A DNA stretch of 64,000 nucleotides. It comes from Cryptomeria japonica (lineage: Eukaryota > Streptophyta > Pinopsida > Cupressales > Cupressaceae). The position numbers and the translations under genes were made by a program. The notes beneath the pieces are model-generated. The model was not told the DNA's origin. It searched no databases and saw only the letters and a list, made by a program, of their open reading frames with translations. This document shows, piece after piece, positions 46,246-58,001 of the stretch. Position 1 is the first letter of the stretch. Every line of letters begins with the position of its first letter. Location of the stretch: assembly GCF_030272615.1 (NCBI RefSeq), contig NC_081410.1:289665957-289729956 (forward strand), given 5' to 3'.

Positions 46246-46800
46246 AATATCCTCCTATCCATAAAGACATTTTGAGGCAAGAGAATGATTACATTATCAC
46301 CATTATCAGTTCTCTTCCTTCTATGAATGAAGCATTGATGAATAATGCTTGTCACTCTCCCAAAATTGGTCTACCCATAAGGATATTTTAGTGCAAGAGG
46401 ATGATATCATAAACACCTTCCTTAATGTCACTTTACCTTCCATACATGACATCTCTTCTAGAGATGAAGCATCAATATATATTGCTAATACCTCTCCTAA
46501 AGTTTATCCTACTCTTGAGGATACCTTGGAACAAAAGGATGATATTATTAACAATTTTCTTGATGTTACCCCTTATAAAGATGTGTCCTTGAAAAAAAGG
46601 ACCCAATCAATTCAATTATATTCATGTTTCTAGTCACGTGAAGCCTAAAATTGTTGCCCATCTTTGTCAAGATGTCCCTCTACCTCAAAACAAACTAGTG
46701 ATTTTTGTTAATGGTAGGGTGAATCAAAAAAATATTACCATGCAAGAGATCACACTTATAGCACTCAAAACAATTAGAAATATTTAAATTTTCTTCCCAC
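46246..46800 (+). pseudogene. Gypsy H: repeat-containing Gag-Pol segment
   Basis: Three in-frame imperfect repeats of about 45 codons are seen: IHKDILRQENDYIITIISSL (about 46,258), then HKDILVQEDDIINTFLNVTL (about 46,376) and LEDTLEQKDDIINNFLDVTP (about 46,513). A frame change and a more conserved-looking stretch follow: KIVAHLCQDVPLPQNKLVIF and NGRVNQKNITMQEITL (about 46,650-46,770). Function unknown; by place it lies just before the protease. One stop (about 46,388 region) and frame changes show decay. Confidence 0.5.
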
Positions 46801-47085
46801 TTACAAGTTTTTCTTCGTTCATCCCCTTGTCTTTCATAATTTTTTTGTAAGGAGTATGATCTTGTTGAGAAACTTTGTGCTACTCTAACTAAGATATCCC
46901 TTTGTAATTTGATTCAAAATTCACCTATGTACCATGGGATTCCCCAAGAATCCTTGTAGAAGGTAATTATCTCACCTTCTACTAGAACAAATGATGTAGC
47001 AACCTTTCTTAACCATATACATAAAATAAAGCTAGATATTATGTTCAAACAACATGAGTTACCTCCTTTGGAATATCACAATTAG

Positions 47086-47272
47086 TATGATATCCTCATT
47101 ATTATTGTTCTCATCAATGGTAATTCAATGAGGCATACCTTAGTTGGTAATGACCCAGGTCTTAATATTTGTGGCATTGACCTGTTAAATAAGATCAAAT
47201 TAAATACCTCCCTTATTCAACTAAATTTTATTTGTATTTGTGGCCTTGATAATGTTGGTAGATAATCATTAC
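47086..47272 (+). pseudogene. Gypsy H aspartic protease, N-terminal part
   Basis: The frame ILIIIVLINGNSMRHTLVGN, then DPGLNICGIDLLNKI and CGLDNVGR, matches the plant Ty3/gypsy retropepsin pattern in which the active site normally reads VDTGAGLN. Here it reads VGNDPGLN, so the catalytic Asp-Thr-Gly is destroyed. Cut by copia E at 47,272; it continues at 53,896. Confidence 0.7.
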
Positions 47273-48332
47273 TATTGGTATTATGGATGTGGTGCATTAG
47301 TTTTGTCATTTATGTCAACACTTATCCTTCTGGAGATCTTTGGCTATGTTGAACCGACACATTGTGTTTACTGGCAAGTTCAGTGACTTATGCACAGTAA
47401 CCAGTATATTGTTCACCGGTACTAAGGATGACTTGTTATCATTTGGAGATCACTTGGTTATCAAAGACATGGTTTGGATACTTGGTTTTGGAATTCAGCT
47501 TAATGGTCTAATCGGGTTGACATATTTGTTGTTACTGGCAAATTGGTCTAGGTTATGGACTGGTATGCATTATCTATTCCAGATCAGCACAACATGTTAT
47601 GGAGATGATTTATTGATTGGATATTGCTGTAAGTGTATTAATCCAACATGATGCATCAAATCTTAACTTGTTTGTACTTGATTTTATTGTAATATTCTTA
47701 GTGAGCCAACCTACACATTTGGTCTTAGGTTTTGAATATATGTAAGATCTTAATTGACGAGATATAGGATATGATATATGATATGTAATGTTATGGTATT
47801 ATAACATGGTATGTGAGAATATTGAAGATCATATGAGCAGACCATAGAGAAGGTTCAAGGAAGGTTTGAAGGTGATTATCAAAGATTAACCGATACTTAA
47901 TCCAGCATTGGAGATGCTATTTTGAGTAGTACATTATTCTAGGATTTAACTATCCTATTGTAGTCATTGCGACTCCTATTTGATCAGTGTGCTCTAGGCG
48001 GTTGGCCTTTTTGCATGTGTAGACCCCATTTGTATACACATACTATTTGTAGTAGTATCATCTGATTGTGGGTAAGGTTTCTCATAGTGGTTTTTCCCTT
48101 TACAAGGTTTCCACGTTAAAATCTTTATGTTATATGTTGTGGATGTTGTTTCTCTTTCTATTTCATGCATTAAGTTTCACTGGTATTGATATTAACTATT
48201 AATCTGTTAACCGATATTAAGTTTGGTTTATCGGTATTAAGTATCAAGTTTGATTAAGTTGTATTTGGGTTTAAAGTCATAGACAATTGATTCACCCCCC
48301 CCATCCTCTCAGTTGCCTTATGGGTCCTAACA
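47273..48332 (+). repeat. 5' LTR of copia E
   Basis: TATTGGTATTATGGATGTGG to GGGTCCTAACA. Homologous to 52,816-53,895. It contains the CATGGTTTTTCCC-like and CACGTTAAAA segments and a GATTCACCCCCCCC tract near its end. Confidence 0.95.
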
Positions 48333-48334
48333 AT

Positions 48335-48348
48335 TGGTATCAGAGCCT
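48335..48348 (+). other. Primer-binding site of copia E
   Basis: TTGGTATCAGAGCC lies two bases after the LTR end; initiator-tRNA-Met type. Confidence 0.93.
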
Positions 48349-48389
48349 AGTCCTCTTTTTGTGGAATCCTAACAGCTTGAGGAGATCCT

Positions 48390-49303
48390 ATGGCAACAAA
48401 CATTTTTAGGAAGGACAGTCTGAAACTTGATGGAACTAACTATCATATATGGAAGATAAGAATGGAGACACATCTAAATTGCATTAGAAGAGACATATGG
48501 CAAGTTACGAAAATGGCTATGTTGGTCCTACATCAAATCAACCTAATCCACCAAGATTGGGTAAAGATCAAGAAAATGATTACAAAGCAAGAGAAGCACT
48601 TTTGAGCACATTATCAGATCAGCAAACCATGGGATTATCAGACTGATCTAATACTAAAGCTATTTGGGATGAATTGGAGACACTGAATGAAGGAGATACC
48701 ACTGTAAAAATTGTAAAACTAGAATGTTTCTGGGTTAGGTATGAAAGTTTGAAAATGGAAGAAGATGAAAGAATTTATGCTTTTATGGAAAGAGTTAATG
48801 AAATAGTTTTAGGAATACAATGTTGTGGAGGATCCTTAAGTGAAGATGACATTATTTCTAAAGTTTTAAGAGCATTGCCACCAGCATACAAAATGAAAGT
48901 AACTACTATTAATGAGTTGATAACAATGCCTAATACCTCGTCATCATCTGACAAATCTCATTGGAAAGCACTTTATGCAAGAGAAATTGAAGATATCAAA
49001 AGGGAAAATGAAGAACTAGAAGAACTTCAAGCATTATTTGCAAGGAAAATGCCTAAAGTTTCAATTGGAAGTAAGTATGAAGGTAAAACACCATTTAAAT
49101 GTTTTAATTGCAATAAAGTTGGTCATATGGCATCTAGATGTCCTAATAGACATGCAAGATTGAGAGAGGAAGCTAAAAGAACATATAAGCCTAACCTTGA
49201 ATATCAGAGATACATATGTAAGAAGGATAGAGAAAAATATTGTTACTATGCTGATGAAGGAGTTACTGATGATTTTGATGAAGAACCAACAAACAATGGA
49301 TGA
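48390..49303 (+). pseudogene. Copia E Gag
   Basis: It begins MATNIFRKDSLKLDGTNYHI with the usual NYxxWKxRMExxL start. A frameshift and stop lie near 48,600. From 48,674 the frame gives the UBN2 core (KLECFWVRYESLKMEEDE; DIISKVLRALPPAYKMKV) and the intact knuckle CFNCNKVGHMASRC (about 49,101-49,142), then a basic and an acidic tail to a TGA at about 49,301. Confidence 0.85.
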
Positions 49304-52300
49304 GCTTTTGTTGCAATAAAAGAAGATCAACCAGAACCTACTGTTTCACTGGTAGAGCAGACCCTAGTAGCTAAAATTGAAGAAAAGGATGAATGGATCA
49401 TAGATTTTGAATGTTCACATCATATGACTGGTGATAAAAGTAAATTCTCATCTTTTCAGGAATATAGTAGAGGTCTAGTAAGATTTGGCGATGCTAAAGC
49501 TTGTTTGATCAAAGGAAAAGGCACTATATCTTTGGATGGTAAGCATAATACTGACAATGTTTATTATGTTGAAGGTTTGAAGCATAATCTTTTGAGTGTT
49601 GGTCAATTAGTTTAAAAGGGATTTTAGTTACAATTCAAGAATGGAAAATGCAAAATCATGAACAAAACTAGATTAGAGATTGCAACCGGTAATTAGACTA
49701 AAGGTAATATCTTTCATATGAACAACAATGATAAGACATGCTTGATTTCATATATTGATGAAAGTTGGTTATGGAATAAAAGACTTTATCATGTAAATTT
49801 TGATTGCATTGTAAAGATCAGTTCAACTAAGGAAGTAAGGCATTTACCTAAGATTGTGAAACCTCATAATCCGGTATGTAAGGAATGTCAAACGAGAAAG
49901 AAAGTTAGAACAACTTTTAAGAGTATTTAGGAGAAATCCAATAATGTTCTTGATTTAATTCATATTGACTTATGTGATTCGGCAAGAACAAGAATTCTAC
50001 AAGGAGATAGATACTTTATGCTAATTATTGATGATTATTCTAGAATGTGTTGGGTTACTTTTCTCAAGGAGAAATTAGAAGCTTTTGGAAAATTCAAACT
50101 ATTCAAGGCAATGGTAGAGAATGAAACTAGTAAGAAAATAAAATGTTTGAGATCTGATCAAGGAGGTGAATTTACATCTAAGGAGTTTTAATACATTTTG
50201 TGAAGTGAATGGAATCAAAAGACAACTATCAGCACCTAGGACTCCTCACCAAAATGGAATTATGGAAAGGAAGAACAAAACTATTCTAGAAGTAGCTAGA
50301 AGCATGGTATTGGAAGCAAACCTACCTCATGTGTATTGGAGAGAAGAAGTGAATACAATAGTTTACACTTTTAATAGAGTTCACAACAAAGGTGAAACCG
50401 GTAAGACCCCTATGAACTATGGTTTGGTAATACTCCTACTCTTAAATACTTCAGAATTTTTGGAAGCAAATGTTATATTAGGAGAGATGTGTATATTGGT
50501 AAATTTGATCCTACAAGTGATGAAGGAATATTTATTGGTTATTCATCTAAGAGCAAGGCATATAGATGTCTTAATAAAAGATTTCAGAAAATCATTGAGA
50601 GTGCTAATGTGAAGATAGATGAACAATTTAGAGGAAATTCGAGGTCTGTAGATTCTGAACCGACAGTTGAGATGATCATAAATGAACCTATACAGAGTGT
50701 ACCAGTACAAAGTGTGGATCCAAGTCACACTAGCATCATCAGAGAATTCCACAATGACTAAAGAACAATAACATAGGAATAAACCCAGGTATGTAAGACT
50801 GAATCACTCAGAAAATCAGATAATTGGGAACAAGTATCAAGGTGTTATGACAAGAGGAAGACTGGCAAATGAAGAGGTATGTTTAATTTCTCAAATTGAA
50901 CCAGCATCTGTTATTGAGGCATGTGAAGATAAATTTTGGATAAAAGCAATGAAAGATGAACTAGAACAAATTGAAAAGAACAATACATGGATATTAGTTC
51001 CCCAGCCTAAAGACAAAAATGTAATAGGAACTAAATGGGTATTCATAAATAAACTTAATGAAGATGGTAAGGTAATCAGGAACAAAGAAAGATTAGTGTG
51101 TAAAGGATATTCACATAAAGAGGGAATTGATTATAATGAAACCTTTGTACCAGTAGCTAGAATTCAGGTAGTCAGATTATTTTTTGCATTTGCAGCTCAT
51201 AAGAACTATACAGTATATTAGATGGATGTAAAATGTGCATTTCTGAATGATGATTTTGAAGAGGAAGTTTACATTGAACAACCTGATGGATTTTCATTGA
51301 CAAATGATAAAAATATGATTTGTAGATTAAGGAAAGCTTTGTATGGATTGAAGCAAGCTCCTAGAGCTTGGTATGCTAGATTGGACAAATATCTTTTGAA
51401 GCTTGGATACACTAAAGGTAATGCTGACAACAAATTATATTTCAAAGTGACTAATGATGACATCTTGGTTATTGAAATTTTTGTTGATGATATCATTTAT
51501 GGAGGAGAAGATGGATTGTGTAAAGACTTTGCTAACAAAATGCAAGAAGAATTCGAAATGTCTATGATTGGGGAGATAAAATAACTTTTAGGATTGCAGA
51601 TTTCACAAATTGATAAAGGTATATTCATATGCCAAAAAAAATACTTGAAGGAAGTATTGAAGAAATTTGGTATGGAAATCTCTAAACCAGTAAGTACTCC
51701 TATGACTACAACTGATAAATTGATATTGAAGGATGATTCAGCTCTTGTTAATTCGACAAGATACAAATCTATGATTAGAGGTTTATTGTGTTTAACACAA
51801 ACAAGACCTGATATTATGAATGCAATATGTATTGTTTCAAGATTTCAGAGTAATCCTAAAGAAAATCATGAATCAGCAGTAAAAAGGATTTTTCAGTATC
51901 TACAAGGCACAACAAATCTTGGTTTATGGTATTGCAAAGATGAAAATTTTGATTTATGTGCATACACTGATGCAAATTGGGCAGGAGATGTAGATGACAA
52001 AAAAAGAACCACTGGCGGAGTATTCTTTCTTGGTAGCATATTAATTTCATGGTTGAGCAAGAAGCAGAGTTGTACATCATTATCAATAGCAGAATCAAAA
52101 TATGTTGCAGCAACAACTAATTGTACTCAGGTATTATGGATTAAGAAAAAGTTGAAGGACATAGAGGTAAAATGAAAACAACCTATAATCATTTATTGTG
52201 ATAATTCAACAACAATTGATATATCAAAGAATCTGGTATTTCACTCTAAGACTAAACATGTTTCTATCAAATACAATTTTCTAAAAGAGAATGTTGAAGC

Positions 52301-52432
52301 AAAATAAGTAAGATTGGTTTATATGAATACTAAAGAGTAAATTGTAGATATATTTACTAAGGCTTTGCCTAAGGAAACTTTTGAATATCTCAGAGAGCAG
52401 GTTGGGGTAATACCCTCACTAGTAGAAACTTA
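49304..52432 (+). pseudogene. Copia E Pol: protease, integrase, RT, RNase H
   Basis: The protease site reads WIIDFECSHHM (about 49,393), so the Asp-Ser-Gly triad is Asp-Phe-Glu and cannot work. Pre-integrase: WLWNKRLYHVNFD (normally RxGHxN) and PVCKECQTRKKV. Integrase: HIDLCD, RSDQGGEF and NGIMERKN (about 49,960-50,275), with a frame change near 50,190. RT: KWVFINKLNEDGK, a TAG before MDVKCAFLNDDFEEE, ALYGLKQAPRAWY and the catalytic FVDDIIYGG (about 51,480). RNase H: YTDANWAGDVDD, IAESKY (second acidic position changed) and YCDNS. It ends VIPSLVET-stop near 52,432. Stops at about 49,614, 49,928, 51,219, 51,583 and 52,173. Confidence 0.92.
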
Positions 52433-52580
52433 GATAGTTGAAGATTGGCATCAAACTGACAGAAACTAATAGAGAAATCTTATTCCAGCTTTGATGGAGG
52501 AGAGCTACTTCATAAGGGGAGTATTTGGTTATATTAATTGGTTGTATTAGTTGGTTATGTGTTCTAATATTTGTATTGAT

Positions 52581-52815
52581 TTGGCATTTGATGTCAAAGG
52601 AGGAGAGATATCTATGGAAAAACTTTGTATTCAAGAAACATTATCCTTGAGGGAGAGATTATTCATTGAGGGTGAGATATATACTCTTTGCATTTTGATT
52701 TTGATTTCTGGTATTGATCTATTCCGGAGATTGTTGGTTTTTGGTTTTTGGCATTCTCTTTTGGCACTTAGCTGTTTTTCCATCTTGTGTTGCCATCAAT
52801 GCCAAACGGGGAGAT
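52581..52815 (+). promoter_or_regulatory. Paired purine tracts and polypurine tract of copia E
   Basis: PPT GCCAAACGGGGAGAT at 52,801-52,815. An upstream tract, TTTGATGTCAAAGGAGGAGA, lies at 52,587-52,606. It is preceded by GCCATCAAT as in A and D. Confidence 0.7.
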
Positions 52816-53895
52816 TGTTGGTATTATGAATGCGTTGCATTGGTTTTGTCATTGATGTCAACACTTATCCTTCTGGAGATCTTTGGTTATGTTGAACTGA
52901 CACATTGTGTTCATTGGCAAGTTCAGTGACTTATGCACAGTTACCAGTATATTGTTCACGGGTATGTTATATTGTTCATCGACACTGAGGATGACTTGTT
53001 ATTATCTAGAGATCACTTGGTTATGTCAAAGACATGGTTTGGATACTTGGTTTTGGAATTCTAGTTAATGGTCTAATCGAGTTGACATATTTGTTGTTAC
53101 CGGCAAATTGGTCTAGGTTATGGACAGGTATGCATTATCTATTCCAGATCAGCACAACATGTTATGGACATGATTTATTGATTGGATATTGTTGTAAATG
53201 TATTAAGCCGACATGATGCATCACATCTTAACTTGCTTGTAATTAATTTTATTGTAATATTCTTAGTGATCCGACCTACACATTTGGTCTTAGGTTTTGT
53301 AAATATGTAAGATCTCAATTGATGAGATATAGGATATGATATATGATATGTAAGGTTATGGTATTATAACATGGTATGTGTGAATATTGAAGATCATATG
53401 AGCAAACCATAGAGAAGATTCAAGGAAGGTTTGAAGGTGATTATCAGAGCTTAACCGGTACTGAATCTAGCATTGGAGATTCTATTTTGAGTAGTACATT
53501 ATTCTAGGATTTAACTATCCTACTGTAGTCATTGCAACTCCCATTTGAGCAGTGTGCTCTAGGTGGTTGGCCTTTTTGCATGTGCAGACCCCATTTATAT
53601 ACACATACTATTTGTAATAGTATCATCTGATTGTGGGTAAGGTTTCCCACCATGGTTTTTCCCCTTATAGGTTTTCCACATTAAAATCTTTGTGTTATGT
53701 GTTATGGATGTTGTTTCTCTTTCTGTTTCATGCATTAAGTTTCATCGGTATTGATATTAACTATTAATCTGTTAACTGACATTAAGTTTGGTTTACTGGT
53801 ATTAAGTCTCAATTTTGATTAAGTTGTATTTGGGTTGAAATTCATAGACAACTGATTCACCCCCCCCACTCTTAGTTGCCTTCTGGGTCCTAACA
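52816..53895 (+). repeat. 3' LTR of copia E
   Basis: TGTTGGTATTATGAATGCG to GGGTCCTAACA; about 20 bp longer than the 5' copy because of a short repeat of the ATATTGTTCA segment near 52,950-52,980. Confidence 0.95.
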
Positions 53896-54088
53896 ATTAC
53901 GTACAATTACATTTCCTATTAAACTAAGTCTTCTAATATTACCCACACCTATCCATTTCATGCCTCATACTCACACATATAGCCTTTTTCTAGGTAGATC
54001 ATGGCTTTATGCTATGTAATTGGTTCCTTCTACTATTCATTAGACAATCAAATTCATTCACAATAATGAGATGTGCACAGTATAATAT
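53896..54088 (+). pseudogene. Gypsy H protease, C-terminal part and linker to RT
   Basis: After E the frame reads ITFPIKLSLLILPTPIHFMP, then FLGRSWLYAM, stop, LVPSTIH, stop, TIKFIHNNE. ILPIxVGP, LLGRPWxHxMxAVPSTYHQxIKF is the conserved stretch downstream of the protease in plant Ty3/gypsy Pol, so the identification is firm even though short. A new element begins at about 54,089. Confidence 0.75.
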
Positions 54089-55232
54089 TGTTGGGATCAG
54101 GGTTTATTACCCCTTGCAAGTCCTAACATTGGTATTTGGTTTTATTTTATAATTGGTTAATTTTTAAACCTACAAGGACAATTTTGTTTGCATATTCTAT
54201 ATTGTCATCTAGTAGGAGTTGGCATGTTGACTTGTCATCGTACTTGGAAGGTGATAAGTGTCATGTAATGACAATTTTATGAAAACCCTACCTATGACAA
54301 GTGATGACAATTTTATGACACAACAACCTATCATAATTTATGATAGATTCTATGATAGAATGGACAAGTGTCAGAGGCACATTTTCATGGAGAAGGTGGA
54401 AGCTAAAATTGGGTTATGAGAAGTTGTAAGAGTATCTATTATTTTTAGACTATTATGTTTTATTCTCTTACAATTGTAAGCATTGTAAGTTTAGATTGTT
54501 GTTAGAGCATTTGTCATACCTAAAATTTGAATGGAGAGTCAATTGGAGATGTACATGTTTCATTTGCAATGCTTTTAGGTGGCTGGAATATTGTACCAAG
54601 TGTTTTGTATGACCCCATCTTTTGTCTTCATCTAGAAGCTTACTACTTTGTTTTATTTATCTAAATAAGTTGATCTTGAATAAAATTATGTATGTTGTGT
54701 TTTCTAGGTGAGGTGTTATGCTACTAAAATTAATCTGGTTTGTGGGTTATGAGTATACTTTTACTATAGAAGTAGTCCACTACTATTGTATTGCAACCAT
54801 TAATAAATTGGAATATAAAGTATTGTGATTTATGAGTGTGGGTTTTTTTTTCCAAAAGGGTTCTCCCCATGATATATCTTATGATCATTATTGTATATCT
54901 CTATGTACATTCACTATCTCTTTTTCATTGTGTTTCTATTTCTATAATAGTCAAGATTTGTAATAAAATTTGCACTATATCCCCCACTAGATTAGTATTA
55001 GAAAGTGTTCTCCATGCCTTATCTTCCATTAAGTTGCTATAAAATCTTGGGGAGTTTATGTCTTGTTGTTGGGTAACAATTTTTTTATACTAATATTAGT
55101 TTGAGTGGGAGCTTTTGCAGAGTGTTTTACACATATTTTTGCAAGAAGAAGATGACAAGCATATCTAAAAATTTTGATATGGGTAAGTTTAATGGTAGTA
55201 ACTTCAAACTATAGAAGTTAAAGATGGAAGAC
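54089..55232 (+). mobile_element. Copia element I: probable 5' LTR and start of gag
   Basis: TGTTGGGATCAGGGTTTATT at 54,089 looks like an LTR start, just where gypsy H stops. The DNA up to about 55,140 is non-coding. From ATG 55,152 the frame MTSISKNFDMGKFNGSNFKL, stop, KLKMED is the start of a copia Gag (KFNGSNFxLWKLKM; the Trp is TAG). It is cut at 55,232 by element F, and the rest lies beyond the window. The LTR end and PBS were not located, so the LTR length is unknown. Confidence 0.6.
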
Positions 55233-56369
55233 TGTTGGCAAGAGACATTGTTCTAGTGAAGATTGATACATGATAAATTCTTATGAGTTATCATTGATGG
55301 CAACTTAGTTTAGATATCATATCTGGTACATTTAGATTTAATTTACCAAAAGTTTTATTATCATTAGGCATGTCTGGAAGGTGGAATGCAATATCCAGTA
55401 GAGTATGAGTACAATGTGCAAATATTGATTTTGGTTGTCTATCTTTGGTTGTGGTAATAGAGGTAGATGATTCAAGGTTTGAGGTAGCTTATTCTATAAT
55501 CCTAATATCTGGTATTGATTCATGAGGGAGATTGAAGGTCCGATAACTGGTAATTTAGGTAGAACAAAGCTATTTTGATGTAGGATGTGATCCAGAATCT
55601 TTGGGATAATTTTGGTGATTGGGTTTGAGTTTGAGGAGATTGGAAGGACATGTGTGAATCTTGTTATTAATTTGTTTAGGTCTGAATATGGATTTCTGGA
55701 TGAATTGAGATGACTTGATGGTTACACGTTTCATGTTGCATGTTATGTAGTTTTTAGAAGTCGGCATGGGAATTGATTAGTTTTATTGATGTGGATATAT
55801 AAGACTGATTCATTTGAGCATTTTTTTTGATGATATGAGTGTAAATAGTCTATATGAGAGAATGTACAAATTTTTGTGAAAGTGATTGAAGGTTTTAGTG
55901 CTTTGGTATATGACAAAGTAGCAGAGCTAAGTAGAGAGACAAAATAGTTATAGAAGATAAATTGTGCTTAACCGAAACTACTATTTGGCATTAATAGATG
56001 CTATTCTTCAGTTTAGATACTATAGTAATCATTTGTAGGATAGTGAATCCTCTAGGTTGTAGCCCTATTTTGTATTTGAGCAGTGAGCTCAAGGAAGTGT
56101 GTCTGATTGCAAGTGCATTCCTCTTTTTGTAATATTATCATACTCCTAATCAAAGTATAATCATATTGTGGGTTCAAATCCCACCATGGATTTTACCTTT
56201 CGGGTTTCCACATTAAATTTTTGGTGTTATTGTTTTGTGGTCAATTGGTTTATGTTTCTACACTTTACTTTCTTTCTTATGCATCCAATGGTTTAAGAAT
56301 CATTTTAATAAATTTGTGAATTATAGAACACTGATTCACCCCCCCTCTCAGTGTTCATTGATTCCAACA
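55233..56369 (+). repeat. 5' LTR of element F
   Basis: TGTTGGCAAGAGACATTG to GATTCCAACA, with GATTCACCCCCCCTCTCAG near its end. The first 166 bp match 61,573-61,738. Confidence 0.85.
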
Positions 56370-56437
56370 ATTGGTAGTAGAGTTTAGTTTGTTGGAAGGA
56401 GCCTAATAGCTTGAGGAAGATCTAAAAGATTGAATTA

Positions 56438-57540
56438 ATGGACTCTGATTTGTAGAAGGAACTTACCGTGGCACTTGAAGATCTTGATGCAGTGATGAAA
56501 GAGAAAATTAGCCTAAGGAGAAGTCTACATGTAGCTAAAAATTTCATTGAATCTTTGAAAGAACAAGTGAACACATCTAGAGAAAAGAAATAAACTAATG
56601 GATAAACTCAAGGAGAAATAAGAACAAATATTTGACAATCAAGCCCTACAAGACAAGATAGATGAATGTGAGAAGCTTGCTAGAGATAATGTAGTCCTAA
56701 AGAATAAGATGCAATCCATTGTGATAAAGATAACAAAGGAAATTGAAGACAGGAAGAAGAATGAGGAAATTATAACTCAGTCATTGAAGGATAGATCTAA
56801 TGAATGTTTTATATTTAACTATTAGAATAATCAGTTGAGACTTGAATTGGTGCAATCCAAGAATGATGGGAAATAACTTGAAAGACATGTCATAATTTTG
56901 AGAGATGAGATTTCCACTGCTAATGAGTACAAAGAAAAATTCAAAGATAGCTCTGCCAAGCTAGATGAGATGTTAGAGAGTCAAAGAAGTGGAAAAGACA
57001 TGCGAGGACTTGGATATGAGAAAGGAAAATCCTCTAGTTCTGGACAAAGCAATCATCAGAAGAATAAGATACCTCTAGTAAGATAGCCTAATTCTTATAA
57101 ATTCAATGGTAAATGTTTTGTTTGTAATAAATTTGGTCATATCGAAAGTCAATGCAGAAATAAGATGATGAATAATGGTCCTACCTTTACCGGTCAATGT
57201 TTCAAATGCAGCAATTTTTGTCATAAGTCAAACATGTGTAGAGAAGTGATGAATAATTTCTAAAATAAGAAATGCTATGCTTATGGAATGTTTGGACACA
57301 TTTCTAACCAATGCAGGATGAGACCAAATTAGATGAAATTCAGGCCTATGCAAGGAAATGTTGGTTGCTATGCATGCAACAAATCTGGTCACATTGAAAA
57401 ATATTGTAGAAGCAAGAATGTGAGAAAGAATACTCTGGTAGACAAGAACAAATTAGATGAAAATGGAAAAGCGAAAGATGAAGAGGTTAGATATCAGCAT
57501 AAGAAGATGTGGGTTAAGAAGGAAGATTCAAATGCATAGA
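56438..57540 (+). pseudogene. Element F Gag: coiled coil plus four zinc knuckles
   Basis: ATG 56,438 opens a Lys/Glu/Leu-rich helical protein (KELTVALEDLDAVMKEKISL; stop at codon 6). It continues through several frames as a probable coiled coil to KLDEMLESQRSGKDMRGLGY (about 56,960), which aligns with MLDEYMQSQRMNGDTFGL of D. Four knuckles follow: CFVCNKFGHIESQC (57,118), CFKCSNFCHKSNMC (57,199; extra Cys), CYAYGMFGHISNQC (57,272; second Cys is Tyr) and CYACNKSGHIEKYC (57,367). A Lys-rich tail ends at 57,538. There is no UBN2 core. Broken by stops, but the layout is clear. Confidence 0.78.
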
Positions 57541-58001
57541 ATGGCTCCACACCCTATTTTGGTGTTGGAACCTCATCCAGTAACTAAGGCATTTGAACTT
57601 AAGGGGAATATTTTCATGCAGATCCTTAAAAAATCCTTTTAGAGATCTTTAACTAGTTGAGGAAGGTTGCAGATGATTGATATTAGTTGTGCAATTGATA
57701 TCCAAAAGATTTCATGCCTATTTGAGAATTCGGTGATGAACTCTTGGAAAATAGGGTATCTAGAAAGCCTTTAGGGTTGTGCATTTATTAAAACTTAAAG
57801 TTGGGTTTTCAAAAGATAAAAAGGCATTCTATCATTTATTCTTAATATTTTGAATGAAGAGAAAGATAAGGAGAGAAAGGTGAATGAGATTAAGCAGCAA
57901 AAACAAATCTTGAAGCGATCTGATACTAATTTATAACATCTGGTTGAAATTGAAAAGGTATTTATCCATGTTTGAGCTATTTTTCATACCCTATTTTCAA
58001 A
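57541..58001 (+). other. Intergenic part of element F
   Basis: About 460 bases between gag and the second gene, similar in size to the corresponding part of D once S1 is removed. No feature recognised. Confidence 0.4.

Larger units (their letters stand above)
47273..53895 (+). mobile_element. Ty1/copia LTR retrotransposon E (complete, decayed)
   Basis: LTRs 47,273-48,332 and 52,816-53,895, target duplication ATTAC (47,268-47,272 and 53,896-53,900), PBS TTGGTATCAGAGCC and PPT GCCAAACGGGGAGAT. The 5' LTR start has TA for TG. Gag-pol is recognisable throughout and closely parallels element A, so A and E are related lineages. It is less damaged than A but has several frameshifts and about ten stops. 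Located in the protease gene of gypsy H. Confidence 0.95.
46211..54088 (+). mobile_element. Ty3/gypsy remnant H (interrupted by copia E)
   Basis: Visible pieces are 46,211-47,272 and 53,896-54,088, which rejoin across E (TSD ATTAC). They carry part of a gypsy polyprotein around the protease. No LTR is seen, and the 3' side is cut by copia I at about 54,089. Solo LTR S2 is inserted at its left. Confidence 0.65.
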
